A stretch of 64,000 nucleotides of DNA from Euleptes europaea (GCF_029931775.1 NC_079318.1:73877614-73941613), one strand, 5' to 3'; counted from the stretch's first letter, positions 1-10,800 are shown. The notes: a model not told the origin generated them from the sequence alone. Numbers and translations are program-made.

Positions 1-1090
1 GATAGAGGAAGATGACACTAAGGAGGAGGAAGAGGACAAGGAGGAGGAGGAGGAAGCTGAAGGGGTTAAAGAAGAAGAAGCTATGAAAAAGGAATGTAAA
101 GATGAGGAGGAAGAAATAAAAGATGAAGGAATGGAAGAAGAGGTGGATGTGAAAGAGGAAGTTGAAGAAGAGGAAAAAGTAGAAGTAAATGATGTAAAAG
201 ATGAAGAAAAGGAAGAGGAAGCAAAGGAGAAGGAAATGGAAGAAGAAACAGAGGAAGTAGGAGCACTTGAAGAAGATAATCAGCAAGCCAAAAGTGAAAG
301 CAATGAAGAAACGAATGAAGAAAAGGAGATGGAGGAAGAAAATGAAGAAACACACATGGAAGCTGAGGAAGAACCTAAACTTGAAGATGAAACTGAACCA
401 AAAGCTGCTGAAGAAGATAACCAAGAAAACGCATCTGATTGTACAGAAAATATTGCTGATGCAGAGACTGCAAATGATTCTGGAGGAGAAGGTGTAGAAG
501 AAGATAATAATGCTGAAGATGAGACTGAGGCCATTGGTGGACACGAGGCCGAGGAAGAGGCCAGCCCAGAGACAGGTTGTGAGGCATGTTCCGAAACAGC
601 AGAAATAGAAGCAGATAATGATGATGCTGGGAAGGATGAAGAGGAAGCTGAAGGAGAAGAGAGCCATAAACCTCTTCAGAACGATGGAGATGAAAAAAAC
701 AACACAGCTGAAGATGAGGAAATCATTGAAGGACTAGAGCCTTCTAGAAGTGCTTCTGCCTTCTCCTACAGTTCTTCCTTAGGTAAATGTTCCCAGCAAT
801 CCCAGAAGGGTTCGGAGGACAGGAGCGATGGAGAAGATTACAACGAAGAGGAGAATGTGAACAACAACAGTGTTGACGAAGATACTGAAACAGACGCCAA
901 TAATAAACCTGCTAAGATGTACCCTGAGAGTGAAGAAGAGGAAGACGAAGAAGACAGAGCATCCTCTCAGGAAAGCACCATGAACGATGGAGAAGCCAAA
1001 ACCAGTAGAAACAAAAAGGGCAGTGACCAGACATCAATAAAGCAAGGCAACAGCACAGAGGCAATTGATCAAGATGATCTTGATTTCTAG
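1..1090 (+). CDS. RP1L1: RP1L1, C-terminal end of the last coding exon (5' end outside window)
   Basis: The reading frame is open from base 2 of the window to a TAG at 1088-1090, so this is the 3' part of a longer coding exon. About 225 visible residues are extremely Glu/Asp/Lys-rich and low complexity. They are followed by a Ser-rich patch (SRSASAFSYSSS, about 740-775), then KMYPES (914-931) and the terminus DQDDLDF. From memory, human RP1L1 has a long Glu-rich repeat tail, a MYPES motif and the same QDDLDF end, which makes the call strong. RP1L1 is a doublecortin-domain protein of the photoreceptor axoneme; the DCX domains would lie upstream of this window. The downstream neighbours, a PRSS55-like gene and MSRA, match the human 8p23.1 neighbourhood. 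The acidic tract has diverged in sequence but not in composition. Long frames on other strands here are shadows of the GAA/GAG-rich codons. Confidence 0.9.
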   Translation, partial: IEEDDTKEEEEDKEEEEEAEGVKEEEAMKKECKDEEEEIKDEGMEEEVDVKEEVEEEEKVEVNDVKDEEKEEEAKEKEMEEETEEVGALEEDNQQAKSESNEETNEEKEMEEENEETHMEAEEEPKLEDETEPKAAEEDNQENASDCTENIADAETANDSGGEGVEEDNNAEDETEAIGGHEAEEEASPETGCEACSETAEIEADNDDAGKDEEEAEGEESHKPLQNDGDEKNNTAEDEEIIEGLEPSRSASAFSYSSSLGKCSQQSQKGSEDRSDGEDYNEEENVNNNSVDEDTETDANNKPAKMYPESEEEEDEEDRASSQESTMNDGEAKTSRNKKGSDQTSIKQGNSTEAIDQDDLDF

Positions 1091-1655
1091 TGTAGCCCCT
1101 TAATGACTTTCGGGTATCATTTTGGATACATTTTTTTCTCTGTTCCTGTTTCTTGGTTATTGGGTTTTTATTTTTCCTTTAAAAAAGACAGACATTTTAA
1201 GGAGCATTCTGAATAACATTGAGTGTGTTCATTCTCATTTCTGAAGGGTCGGCACACTTTATAAGACTGAGATTTTAAAAGCAGACGTATTTCCATTGGA
1301 CATTGCTAGCGACTTTCATACACCCCATCTCATTCTCCCATTATATTTGCTTCCTTTTGTATACAGAGAGACGTGCATCATGTGATATACAAATGGCCAT
1401 GTATACTTTCACTTTCAAACTTGGAACAGCACTGAATGCACCTGGAAGACTCTGAAGGTATCGGCTTCCATTTATACACATCAAGGGAAAATAACAGTAC
1501 CGTGAATATCTGATGTTTGGAAACATTCCAAAACAAAGAAAGTTGAGTCACCTAATTAAATTTTCAATACTCACCAGCGTACATCTGATAAGCACGAATG
1601 TATGCCGAAACTCTCCAAACAAATCTGCGATCATCAACCATTAATCTTGACATTC
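1091..1655 (+). other. RP1L1 3' UTR and downstream sequence
   Basis: AT-rich sequence directly after the stop codon with no recognisable repeat until a SINE body begins near 1656. It is inferred to be the 3' UTR. Confidence 0.6.
1555..1560 (+). promoter_or_regulatory. candidate polyadenylation signal ATTAAA for RP1L1
   Basis: An ATTAAA hexamer lies about 465 bases after the RP1L1 stop and before the first repeat. The next AATAAA (1832-1837) is beyond the SINE fragment, so this is the better candidate. No transcript evidence is available. Confidence 0.35.
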
Positions 1656-1815
1656 AACAAATTTCAGACTTCATTTATTCCCCAATGGGGACCCAAAGTG
1701 GTTTACAACTTAATTTTCCCCTCCTTCATTTTATCCTTACAACAAAAACATGGAAGGTAGGATAGGCTGAGAAACAGTGACTGGCACAAGTTTAGACAGT
1801 GAACTTCCTGTTGGC
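1656..1815 (-). repeat. tRNA-derived SINE body fragment (Sauria-like family)
   Basis: It matches the body of the better copies at 11171 and 60800: a 'cc..caaagtggtttacaa' start, a 'ggtaggataggctgag' segment and a 'gtgactggcacaag' segment, in the reverse orientation of the family. It is old and lacks a clear tRNA head. Confidence 0.6.
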
Positions 1816-1981
1816 TCAGTTGGCAGCTGCCAATAAAGCACGGCTGCAATGGGGCTTCCACATGGCAGGTTTCCCCTCCGTTTCCCTGTCCCAGTCCCTT
1901 GGCAGCAGACATCCCTCCCTTCCCCTGGGCCCCCAGAGCTTTTCCACTTTTTAAAATTGGTAGTTGGATTTCATTACATCC

Positions 1982-2186
1982 TAGGGTTCCCAACCTCCAG
2001 GTTGTAGCTGGAGATCTGCTATTACAACTAATCTCCAGCTGATAGAGATCAGTTCCCCTGAGGGATATGGTCGCTTTGGCAATTGGACTCTATGACAATG
2101 AAGTCCCTCCCCTCCCCAAACCCCGCCTTCCTCAGGGTCCGCCCCCAAACCTCCCACCGGTGGCAAAGAGGGACCTGGCAACCCTA
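1982..2186. mobile_element. hAT-type MITE, family A (full length)
   Basis: About 205 bp beginning TAGGGTTCCCA and ending TGGCAACCCTA. The flanks ttacatcc (1974-1981) and ttatgttc (2187-2194) agree at 5 of 8 positions, consistent with a decayed 8-bp target duplication. It carries the family's internal blocks: a CTGGAGATC/GATCTCCAG region, a GGACTCTATG block and a pyrimidine-rich CCCCTCCCC block. It is non-coding. Confidence 0.8.
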
Positions 2187-2194
2187 TTATGTTC

Positions 2195-2462
2195 CATGGC
2201 GCAGAGTGGTAAGCTGCAATACTGCAGTCCAAGCTCTGCTCACGACCTGAGTTCGATCCCGACGGAAGTCTGGATCTTCAGGTAGCCTGCTCAAGGTTGA
2301 CTCAGCCTTCCATCCTTCCGAGGTTGGTCGAATGAGTACCCAGCTTGCTGGGGGTAAAGGGAAGATGACTGGGGAAGGCACTGGCAAACCACCCCCTAAA
2401 CATAGTCTGCCTAGGAAACGTTGGGATGTGATGTCACCCCATGGGTCAGGAGACTACCTTTA
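2195..2462 (+). repeat. tRNA-derived SINE (family with 'gcgcagagtggtaagctgca' head)
   Basis: An A-box-like tggcgcagagtgg and a B-box-like gagttcgatcccg are followed by a body containing 'gggtaaagggaagatgac', ending in 'cctttacctttta'. The same family recurs inverted at 45801-46105 and 63037-63336. No functional tRNA fold is implied. Confidence 0.8.
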
Positions 2463-2549
2463 CCTTTTATTATATAATGGTACAACAATCTGCGTATCGG
2501 GTTCTCTGAATTTCCACCTTTCATTTAAAACAAAAAGTAAGTCTCTAGC

Positions 2550-2730
2550 TAGGGTTGCCAGCTCAGGTTTGGGAAATTCCTGTAGATTTGAGGGTGGAAC
2601 CTGGAGAGGACAGGGACCTCAGTGGGATACAATGCCATGGGGTCCACCCTCCAAAGCAGTCATTTTATCCAGTGGGACTGATCTTTTTCATCTGGAGATA
2701 AGATGTAATTCAGGGAGATCTCCAGGGGTC
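2550..2730. mobile_element. hAT-type MITE family A, one end missing
   Basis: It starts TAGGGTTGCCA and shows the family blocks (ggtttgggaaatt, caatgccatggggtcc, ggagatctccag), but the second terminal repeat is lost where the next repeat begins. Confidence 0.7.
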
Positions 2731-2890
2731 CCCAAGGTGGTGCCCGTGGGTACTATGGTGTCCACCAAAACTTTTCTGGTGCCCACCAAATGTTTTAGGA
2801 AGTGGGTAGGGCCAGGTAGGGCTTTTGCCCAGCAAGGCTTCTCAATGGCTATTAGAAATTTGATTGACTGTGCAGACTCGAAAAAATTGG
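2722..2890. repeat. interspersed repeat, family C (GGGGTCCCCAA end)
   Basis: It begins aggggtccccaaggtgg and continues with a 'ggtgcccaccaaatgtttt', 'aggaagtgggtagg' and 'cccagcaaggcttct' series. The same order of blocks is found at 38577-38760 and inverted at 47595-47815. The GGGGTCCCCAA end resembles hAT terminal repeats, but no pair of ends is complete here. Confidence 0.55.
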
Positions 2891-3036
2891 GGGGGGGGGC
2901 TGCTCTAACCACTACACCATACTGGCTAATGACTTTCACTGTAATTGAACATGGCCATTCCTAATAACAATACTTAAGCATCTTTTAACACACAAATGAA
3001 CCTTCTTTTGTACAAAAATACAATGTAAAAATCAGG

Positions 3037-4005
3037 ATCATAGAATTGGAAGGTACCACCAAGGTCATCTAGTCCAACCCCCTGCACAATGCAGGAAATT
3101 CACAACTACCTCCCTCCCACACCCCCAGTGACTGCTACTCCATGCCCAGAAGATGGCCAAGAGCCCTCCCTCTCATGATCTGCCCAAGGTCACAGAATCA
3201 GCATTGATGACAGATGGCCATCTAGCCTTTGCTTAAAAACCTCCAAGGAAGGAGCACTTACTACCTCCGAGGAAGCCTGTTCCACTGAGGAACTGCTCTA
3301 ACAGTTAGAAAATTCTTCCTAATGTCTAGACAGAAACTCTTTTGGTTTAATTTCAACCCTGTTGGTTCTGGTCCGACTTTCTGGGGCAACAGAAAACAAC
3401 TCGGCACCATCCTCTTTATGACAGCCCTTCAGATACTTGAAAATGGTTATCATATCCCCTCTCAGTCTTCTCCTCTTCAGGCTAAACATACCCAGCTCCT
3501 TCAACCTTTCCTCATAGGACTTGGTCTCCAGACCCTCACCATCTTTGTTGCCCTCCTCTGGATATGTTCCAGCTTGTCTACATCCTTCTTAAGTTGTGGT
3601 GCCCAAAACTGAACACAGTACTCTAGGTGAGATCTAACCAGAGAAGAGTAAAGCGATACCATCACTTTGCATGATCTGGACACTACACTTCTGTCATTGC
3701 AGCCCAAGATCCCATTTGCTTTTTTAGCTGCCGCATCAAACTGCTGACTCATGTTCAGTGTTTGGTCTACAAAGACTCCAAGATCCTTTTCGCACACACT
3801 ACTGCTCAGACAAGTCTCCCCCATCCTATAATTATGCATTTGATTTTTTTCTACCTAAATGCAGAACTTTACATTCATCATGTTGAAATACATTTTATTG
3901 GTTTTAGCCCAATTCGCCAGCCTGTCAAGGTTTGTATCCTGTATCCTGTCTCTGTCTTCTACCATATTTGCTACCCCTCCCAGGGGATTTAAACCCATAG
4001 TAGAC
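3037..4005 (-). mobile_element. CR1 LINE, 3' part with reverse-transcriptase C-terminus
   Basis: On the - strand a 112-residue frame (3839-3501) carries SLVRSHLEYCVQFWAPQ and KLEHIQRRATKM, the classical CR1 ORF2 C-terminal signature. A second frame (3504-3319) holds FSLKRRRLRGDMI. The element ends at 3037 with the CR1 tail (ggttggactagatga... tctatgat on the - strand). Sequence beyond about 3860 resembles another part of CR1, so the copy may be internally rearranged. It is non-functional. Confidence 0.85.
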
Positions 4006-4009
4006 AGAG

Positions 4010-4905
4010 CGAACATCTCTCAAGAAACATTACTGTCATTGGATTAATGTATATGCTGAGGACCTTTGGAGGTGGAAAAACAATTCCCGTTCGGGTTTTT
4101 ACAGATATTTTGGATGCGAAGACAAGACTATTCGCACCACTGTTCTTTGAACAAGTTTACATGTCCCTTGATCACTGTGACTAGCTTGAATTTTACAGTG
4201 CTCCAAGTCTGCACGACCAATAGGAATGAACAGAAAGACCAACAAGCATCTCAGTCATGGTAGTTGAGAAGACACATCTCAGCTCCCTTGCCAAGAAGAC
4301 TGCCAGGGAGAAGAGCTGGGGATAACGGACAAGTCTCCTTTCACAGCTGTATAACATGTGTCCAGTTTTGCAGTACCTAACAAGATGGCTTCTTTCCATG
4401 CATGGTGACCCGTAATTTTTAGTCGTGTTTATATGAAATGCTTTAAATGGAAACATAAAACTGGAAAATAAAACAAACTTGCTTTGTTTCGTTTGTGAAT
4501 CTTTTTTCTTCTGCAGAAAGAAAACCGCCACATTTCACATTAGAAGTATCCATTTCCCTCCTGGAACAAATATGTCATGCTGTGTGACAACAGAACAGGA
4601 AGAAGGAGAAAATGTAAAGAGGAGAGGGGAAAATACAAATTCTGAGTTCAGAGGGGCTTACTGTCTAATAAGCGTACATAGGCTACAATCTAGTGGGGAA
4701 GCTGACATGAACTCAATAGGGCTTATGAACTAGGCCTTACGCTGTCAGGGGATAGGTCCTGCTGCACCTGCCTAACTCTTGTCTTCAATGCTGCTCCTCC
4801 ATGGGCTACACAACCTGAACATCAGGAAATACCAGGTTTTGAGGTTCTCCTGCTTCCTCTGCTCTTCAGACCCAATGCCCTAGGGGCTGCTGTTGCTGCT
4901 GCTGC
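4010..4905. other. no gene or classified repeat recognised
   Basis: About 0.9 kb of unremarkable sequence. The frames present are short and have no family signature. Confidence 0.5.
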
Positions 4906-4913
4906 AGAAAGAG

Positions 4914-5122
4914 TAGGGTTGCCAGGTCCCTCTTCACCATAGGCAGGAGGTTTTAGGGGCGGAACTTGAGGAGGGTGGGGATTGGGGAGGGGAGGGGCTT
5001 CAATGCCATAGAGTCCAATTGCCAAAGCGGCCATTTTTTCCAGGTGAACTGATCTCTATTGGCTGGAGATCAGTTGTAATAGCAGGAGATCTCCAGCGAG
5101 TACCTGGAGGTTGGCAACCCTA
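4914..5122. mobile_element. hAT-type MITE family A with perfect 8-bp target duplication
   Basis: It runs TAGGGTTGCCA to TGGCAACCCTA, 209 bp, flanked on both sides by agaaagag (4906-4913 and 5123-5130). Its orientation is opposite to the copy at 1982. Confidence 0.92.
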
Positions 5123-5239
5123 AGAAAGAGGCATGCCTAAGGTTCAAACTAGACCTGACAGCATCCATGCTGTCCCCCAAATGGTACAGGGAGGGGGAGG
5201 GAGAAATGTTGCAGGCCCGATCAGGATCAGGTCATCATA

Positions 5240-5447
5240 TAGGGTTGCTAACGGCTGGAGATCTCCCACTATTTCAACTGATCTCCAGGAGACAGAGATC
5301 AGTCACCTGGAGAAAAAGTCCTCTCTGGAAGGTGGACTCTATGGCATTATACTTCATTGAGGTCCCTCCCCTCACCAAACTCTGCCCTCATCAGGCTCCA
5401 CCCCCCCAAATCTCCAGGTTTTTCCCAACCTGGAGCTAGCAACCCTA
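5240..5447. mobile_element. hAT-type MITE family A with 7/8 target duplication
   Basis: It runs TAGGGTTGCTA to TAGCAACCCTA, 208 bp. The flanks tcatcata (5232-5239) and tcctcata (5448-5455) differ at one base. Confidence 0.9.
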
Positions 5448-5702
5448 TCCTCATAGCATTTTTAAAATCTCCTTTAAAATGGCTGTAGCATCCACAGATC
5501 AGACCTGTGGGTGCTTTCCCTACTAGTTTGGCCCTCAGACACTGAAATTAACGGGCTTAAATATGTACAGAATTAGCCTCACAATAGAACCCCATCTGGT
5601 GCCAGTGTATGCATTAATTCATTTATTTATAGTCTTATCTTTCCAATAGAAATTTAAGGCAGTATACACAGTGCAGTTAATAGAATAAGACCTTTGATAA
5701 GC

Positions 5703-5770
5703 AAAGCCAGAGTGGTGTAGTGGTTAAGAGCGGTAGTTTGGAGCAGTGGACTCTGATCTGGAGAATCTGA
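5703..5770 (+). repeat. tRNA-derived SINE head fragment (Sauria-like)
   Basis: The 'agccagagtggtgtagtggt' head and 'ggactctgatctggagaa' match the family found complete at 49695. The body is missing. Confidence 0.65.
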
Positions 5771-6003
5771 ACATAAGAGGGTCCAAGACCATGGAAGGGC
5801 TTTGTATAAAAAAAGGCAACTTGAACTGAGCCTAGTAACTGATGGGCAGCCAATGGAGTAACTGCAGAATGGGAGTGATATGCATGGTCTGCCTAGCTCA
5901 TGATAGTAACCAACAGCATTTTGTACCAAATGGAGTTGCTGAGTTGACTTCAAAGGCAGACTCACGTAGAGTGCATTTACTGGCCAGGATTGGAAAATGT
6001 CCA
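5740..6003 (-). mobile_element. L2 LINE fragment (reverse-transcriptase C-terminus)
   Basis: The - strand gives NALYVSLPLKSTQQLHLVQNA and, in a second frame, HITPILQLLHWLPISY..AQFKL, the L2 ORF2 C-terminal pattern. The second block is nearly the same as the L2 copy at 39353 (ILQLLHWLTISYKAQFK). The copy has frame breaks and stops and is old. Confidence 0.75.
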
Positions 6004-6109
6004 CACTGCTAGCCTGTTTGTGAGCGCCTTTGCAGAAGACTGTTAATCGCCTTCCTACTCCCAGCTAGCAGCTCCAGTTAGAAGGATCTCAGATAACAGA
6101 ACTAGAAAA

Positions 6110-6235
6110 GACCCTGCTTGAGCCTTTGGAGAGCCACTGCCTTGCAGATAGGCTAGCTGGGTTCAAGATGGACCAAAGATCTCACTCAGCAGAGGATAGC
6201 ATCATATGAAGTCATAGTTCAATGGTAGAATACAT
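6110..6235 (+). repeat. SINE fragment (Ala-tRNA-like family tail)
   Basis: It contains 'ggagagccactgc', 'gatggaccaaagatctcact' and 'gtagaatacata'-type blocks of the Ala-SINE family in degraded form. Confidence 0.4.
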
Positions 6236-6239
6236 ACCT

Positions 6240-6660
6240 GACATCTCTAGCTTAAAAGGAATTCGGGTAGCAGGGCTAAGAGAAACCCTTCCAATAAATT
6301 CCCAATGGAGCATGGGGCCCCATAAAATTAGACCCCTTGACCCAAACGTTACCAAACATTGGGGTTTGTCTAAGGAGAGTGCCTCGCAGCCACACTGCAA
6401 ATTTGGTAACTCTACCTCAAACACACACACACCCTGAGCCTAAAAAAAAAAATTCCCATAGGCTATAATGGACCCAGATTTTTTTTGGGGGGGGGGAAAC
6501 CCAGAAAAAAGCCAAAATACCCATTTACCGGTATGGGTGTTTGGCATATTTTGGGTTTCCCCCAAAAAATTGGGACCAATAAACCCAAACTTGAAAAATA
6601 CCACAAAAAAATTGCACAGCCTTGCCCACAACATCCTAGAACATTGCTGTCAATCACATG
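6240..6660. repeat. unclassified low-complexity repeat-like block
   Basis: G- and A-run rich sequence with imperfect internal symmetry: 'gggaaacccagaaaaaagcc' against 'gggtttcccccaaaa' of the opposite sense. No coding or family signature was recognised. Confidence 0.4.
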
Positions 6661-7046
6661 AGAGACTAATGGGCTAGAGGGCCTCTGACTTGGTAAAACG
6701 CAGCTTCATGTGCTCATAATTGGGGAAAAATGCTCTAGCAGGTTGTGTTTATTTTGGTATAGATTTGTATTCTGACATTGTTAGTCTTCTATATGAAGCA
6801 GTGCTTTTAAAATCATGTTTCTAGTCTAGTAAATTTTTGTGGCATTTTTTCAAACCTACTTTCATAATCACAAGGTCTGAAAACTTGCTTTTAACTACAA
6901 CAAAGATGAACTTTGGCTTTGTATTGAGCAGGCTTCTCTCCAGGTACTGTATGTGCTGTGGACCTCACTTCCTCTCTCGATAGGCACTTTGGAGATTATT
7001 GAAAAATGCCAGGATTTTGCAAATGGAAGCATCTAGCACTGGAGGA

Positions 7047-7266
7047 GCCCTGACCTGGATGGCCTAGGCTAGCCTGATCTCGTCAGATCTCAGAAGCTAA
7101 GCAGGGTCAGCCCTGGTTAGTATTTGGATGGGAGACCACCAAGGAATACCACGGTTGCTGTGCAGAGGAAGGCACTGGCAAACCACCTCTGTTAGTCTCT
7201 TGCCATGAAAACCCCAAAAAGGGGTCGCCATAAGGCGGCTGCGACTTGACAGCACTTCACACACAC
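7047..7266 (+). repeat. 5S rRNA-derived SINE with Bov-B-type tail, perfect 12-bp target duplication
   Basis: The head (gcctgatctcgtcagatctc, agaagctaagcagggtcag, ggatgggagaccacc, ggaatacca) is close to vertebrate 5S rRNA, including the internal promoter. The tail is the RTE/Bov-B-like 'ggggtcgccataag...gcgacttgacagcac' plus (ac)n. The flanks agcactggagga occur at 7035-7046 and 7267-7278 with no mismatch, showing LINE-type integration. It is not a functional 5S gene. Confidence 0.93.
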
Positions 7267-7425
7267 AGCACTGGAGGAAGTGATCTCGACAGCACAGCAC
7301 TTACCTCCACAGTGCCTGGAGAGAAGAAAACCTAGATCAAAGATATAGGATGCAAGCCATTCTTTCTCAGGATTTCAAAATGAGTCAGGCAATTGTGTCT
7401 ATTGGGCATTTACTGGTCCGTCTTT

Positions 7426-7718
7426 GGCCTATTATGCATGGCTGTTTCCCTCACCATCACCCTCCAACAACTCTGGGATTATGCATACCTTTTCTGATCA
7501 TCAGAGGTTGCCATGCTCTCCCCCTGCATCTCCCCGCATTTGTCCGTGTTTTCATAGACCTGTTTTATCTCGAATTTGAAAATGCGGGCAAAACACAGGG
7601 AAATACAGGGGGAGAGCGAGGCGACCTCTGAAGGTCAGAAACGGCATGCATAATCAAAACAAAAACCCGAAGTCGTCAGAAGGGTGGCCACAAGGGAAAC
7701 AGCCATGCATAAAAGGCC
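7426..7718. mobile_element. long-inverted-repeat (foldback) MITE
   Basis: The ends ggcctattatgcatggctg (7426 on) and the complement of cagccatgcataaaaggcc (ending 7718) form 26-bp arms with one mismatch. Inner blocks are also complementary: 'cagaggttgccatgctctcc' against 'ggagagcgaggcgacctctg', and 'gattatgcat' against 'atgcataatc'. The whole 293 bp could fold on itself. No clear target duplication is seen, so the superfamily is undetermined. Confidence 0.7.
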
Positions 7719-8218
7719 ATTATCACCTATACCTGGAAACAGGAGCATAGCTTGATTCCAGACAGGGAGATCAAATGAAAGTAATTAAAGCAATTAAAAA
7801 TATATATGGGCCAATAATTAATGTGACCTTGTTTGCAAATCTAGTGTCCCTAACCCTTCAGACAAAGGTGTGCCAGGAGGAAAGAGATGAGGAAGCTAAT
7901 CCACATCATCTCTGAGCAAACGTTAGCAGCAGGTTGGTTCTTAAACCTGCTGAAATTAATTACATTCGATGTTTCCTACAGTGACCAAGCAATTGTGGGA
8001 GAGTTTCCTGATCTAATCAGCATCACCTCAGAGTGACTTCTTAGAGAGACACAGAGAGAGAGAGAACAGGAAAATAGATTCCTACACGTGCCTCGCATGT
8101 GCCTGTAATCTCCTTGTCACCAGGTAGCTGGAGAGCATTCTCATAAAGAAAGGAGCGGAGACAAGGTGGGATGGGTTTTTGACAACTGGTGCAAGATCTT
8201 CTCCAAAACCCACAGCTA

Positions 8219-8335
8219 TCACCACATCCTCGGACAGGGAGTTCCACACTTTAACTGTACATTGTGTGAAGAAATACTTCCTTTTATCTGTTTTGAATCT
8301 CTCACCCTCCGGCTTCAGCAGATGTCCCAGTCATC
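8219..8335 (-). mobile_element. L3/CR1-like LINE fragment
   Basis: The forward sequence 'agggagttccacactttaac...gtgaagaaatacttcctttt' is the complement of the familiar L3/CR1 segment encoding KRKYFFTQ..VKLWNSLP. Only about 115 bp survive. Confidence 0.65.
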
Positions 8336-8389
8336 CCAGATAGCAGATGACCAGGTCATTCTTTTTGGCACTGCAACGGACCACCTCAC

Positions 8390-8500
8390 AAGGCAGCAGG
8401 TGTTGGAGATGGCTTTTGAGACTCTGGAGATCTGCCGCCAGTCAGAGTAGATGGACCAGTGGCCTGACTCAGGTGTAAGGCAGCTTCATATGTCCTGGTC
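8390..8500 (+). repeat. Ala-tRNA-like SINE, 3' half
   Basis: It contains 'gactctggagatctgccgcc', 'agtcagagtagatggacc' and 'ggcagcttcatatgtcc', the 3' half of the family seen complete at 28272. Confidence 0.65.
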
Positions 8501-10800
8501 TCTGATGGCCCTGGAAAAGGAGAGCAGAGCCATGTTTAATGAGGAACAAAGCCCTGAACGCAACTGGCCCTTCAGCGCAGGGCAGATGGCCAAAGCAGAA
8601 CGGTCTCCCCGCTAGTCATCTCCAAGGCTGTGCTAATTGACTCCCGAGAGGGAAGGTGTGTGTGCTGCCAAAGCAAGTGCTGAACTGAAATATTTAGCCA
8701 GGTTGTCCAACAAGACGCAACAAGGCAGGGCTGGATAAAGAAATCAAAAGGTAGCCATGGAGAAGCAAGCTGGTAGCTTCCTCCCAAGGAGAACTGCTGA
8801 AATTATTAATTATAGGGACTGATAAATTCCCCAAGTGCCTTGCCACACACCAGTGCCAGCACCAGATTTGTACGGTCAAGATGACTTCTTGCATTGGCCC
8901 CTTCCTGAATGGCCTTTTGTACTCCTGGCTGCCCTTTCATTTGCCCTCTGCTTCTGGAAAAATGGCCCGACTCGGGGTTTTGCCCAGCCCAAGAACCAAA
9001 CTATGTTATTTTAAACATTGGCAAGCCTAGTCAAGAACCATGGGGTTGGTGCACAGGTAGCAGACTGAGGGGCCAACTGGATGAAATTCTGGAAGATCCA
9101 TTAATAGATTTCCAGTATGTTTTGTTTGGGCCAATAGCAACTGCGGGAAGCCCTGATTTGGACTGCAGCCATGGTATGTTGGAGTTAAGTCTTCTCCCTT
9201 GCATATTTGCCTGGCCTCAGAATGCCCCCCCCCCCAAATCCAGCTGCTGTTTGGGAGGAACATACAAGTTGCCTGCACAGTGTCTGTTTCCTCCAGTTTA
9301 GCAGTTAGCCTCTCTGGGTTTTCAATTAGGCATGGTGTACGAGAGAATACTTCCCCCTTCCCCAGTCCCAACTGAAATTCAATCTACCTGTGGCTACTTT
9401 TTACCAAAGCCACAAGTCTGACCATTAATTTTCTAGTATCTCGTCTGGTTTGATCAAGAGAGAATTCTCAGATGATCATAGAGGCCTAAAATCTGGCAAT
9501 CTCTCAGAAGGGAGGAGAAAATACTCTGCACATTCTCAGAGAGGGCTCTCTTGATGACTGATTTCCCTGGAACCAAAAAAGATAGAAAACACCAGAGACA
9601 ACCACCTATGGAACTAACTACTAAGTAAGGTACAAAATGAAACCAATCAGGTTTTTTTACCATAAAAAAATTTAATGCGCAGGATCGTTAAGAATAATTG
9701 CAGTACCCGGTCATAAAATATCCACATAAAAACCTCTGCTTGATTTCTTCTGAATGAGACCTGCATGCTGCATCTGGAAATCCATGTAATGGTTATCACT
9801 GAATCTTTTCCCCCCCTTGAATGGTATGGATTTTCAGATTTAATTGTTATTTAAAAGGAATAAAATTTATCTGAGTTTTTCCACTACATGGAGTGCTTAG
9901 TGCGATTGTTCTTAACCATCTTGAGCTTTAAGCCCTTCACATATTTATAAAACTGTTTGAAATATGTGCCATGGACATATTTAATGCCATTGGTTTTGAT
10001 CACTGATGTTTGCCCACCTTTTAGAGATTCAGTCCAGGACAAACTCTGGCAAAGAAAACAGGTTTGGAAGCTCAACTCTCTCAAACCCTTCCATCTCTTG
10101 TTCTCCACATATGCTTCCTTCTCTCCAATCTAATCTTAAGTACCCAATGTTCTTTGCTTTGCATCTTACTCAAGTGAATAGCTGATGAGTCACTTGGCTG
10201 GTTGGTCTGAAATTCCAGGAAAAGAAGACCTGGACCCTGGGAGATGAGATGATTGCCCAATAGTTGTATATGATTCCAGGCAGCAAACCAAATTGTGAGC
10301 AGAAGCAGGAGGTGAGCCGAGACCAGGGATCAGCTATAATGGGAAGACTTCACTTTGATATATGGGGCCTGGGCTGTTATTAATGGCATGCCGGGGTTTA
10401 CCTTTAAAAACTTAGGGTGGATTATTTATTATGTCACTGCAGTGAGTCTATGATCTATAGATGGGGCCAGGAATATTTACTTGGAGTTTCTTGGGTAGAC
10501 AGAGATGTTGTATATATAGAAAAAAAGAGAGAAGGAGAGTCTTTAATTAAGGACTTAATCCATAATTGCCCCCCCACACATGTCATAGTCCTTTACCCAC
10601 ACATTCCTGGGAAGACTCACGGACTTTATAAAGATATTCTGGAGGAAACATGTAGAGGAGTGTACACGTGATGGATATTTTACTGATCATGGACTGTTTT
10701 AATAAAACTAAACTGAAGTCAGTTACACAACGAATTCCGCTTCACTGACGTCTAAAGACCACATTTACCAAAGGGAAGAAAACCCTGAATATAAAATGCC
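8500..10800. other. intergenic sequence, nothing recognised
   Basis: About 2.3 kb without a convincing coding region or a repeat I can name. Frames up to 130 residues (8909-9301) have no domain, no splice context and no family resemblance. Confidence 0.5.

Noticed and set aside
84-700. Several long frames on both strands within the first 700 bases
   Set aside because: They are by-products of the GAA/GAG-rich RP1L1 coding sequence.
2332-2964. 210-residue open frame
   Set aside because: It runs through a SINE, a MITE and a third repeat. No domain, codon pattern or splice context supports it.
7047-7165. Possible functional 5S rRNA gene
   Set aside because: The 5S-like head is fused to a Bov-B-type SINE tail and has target duplications. 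The same composite recurs several times, so it is a SINE.
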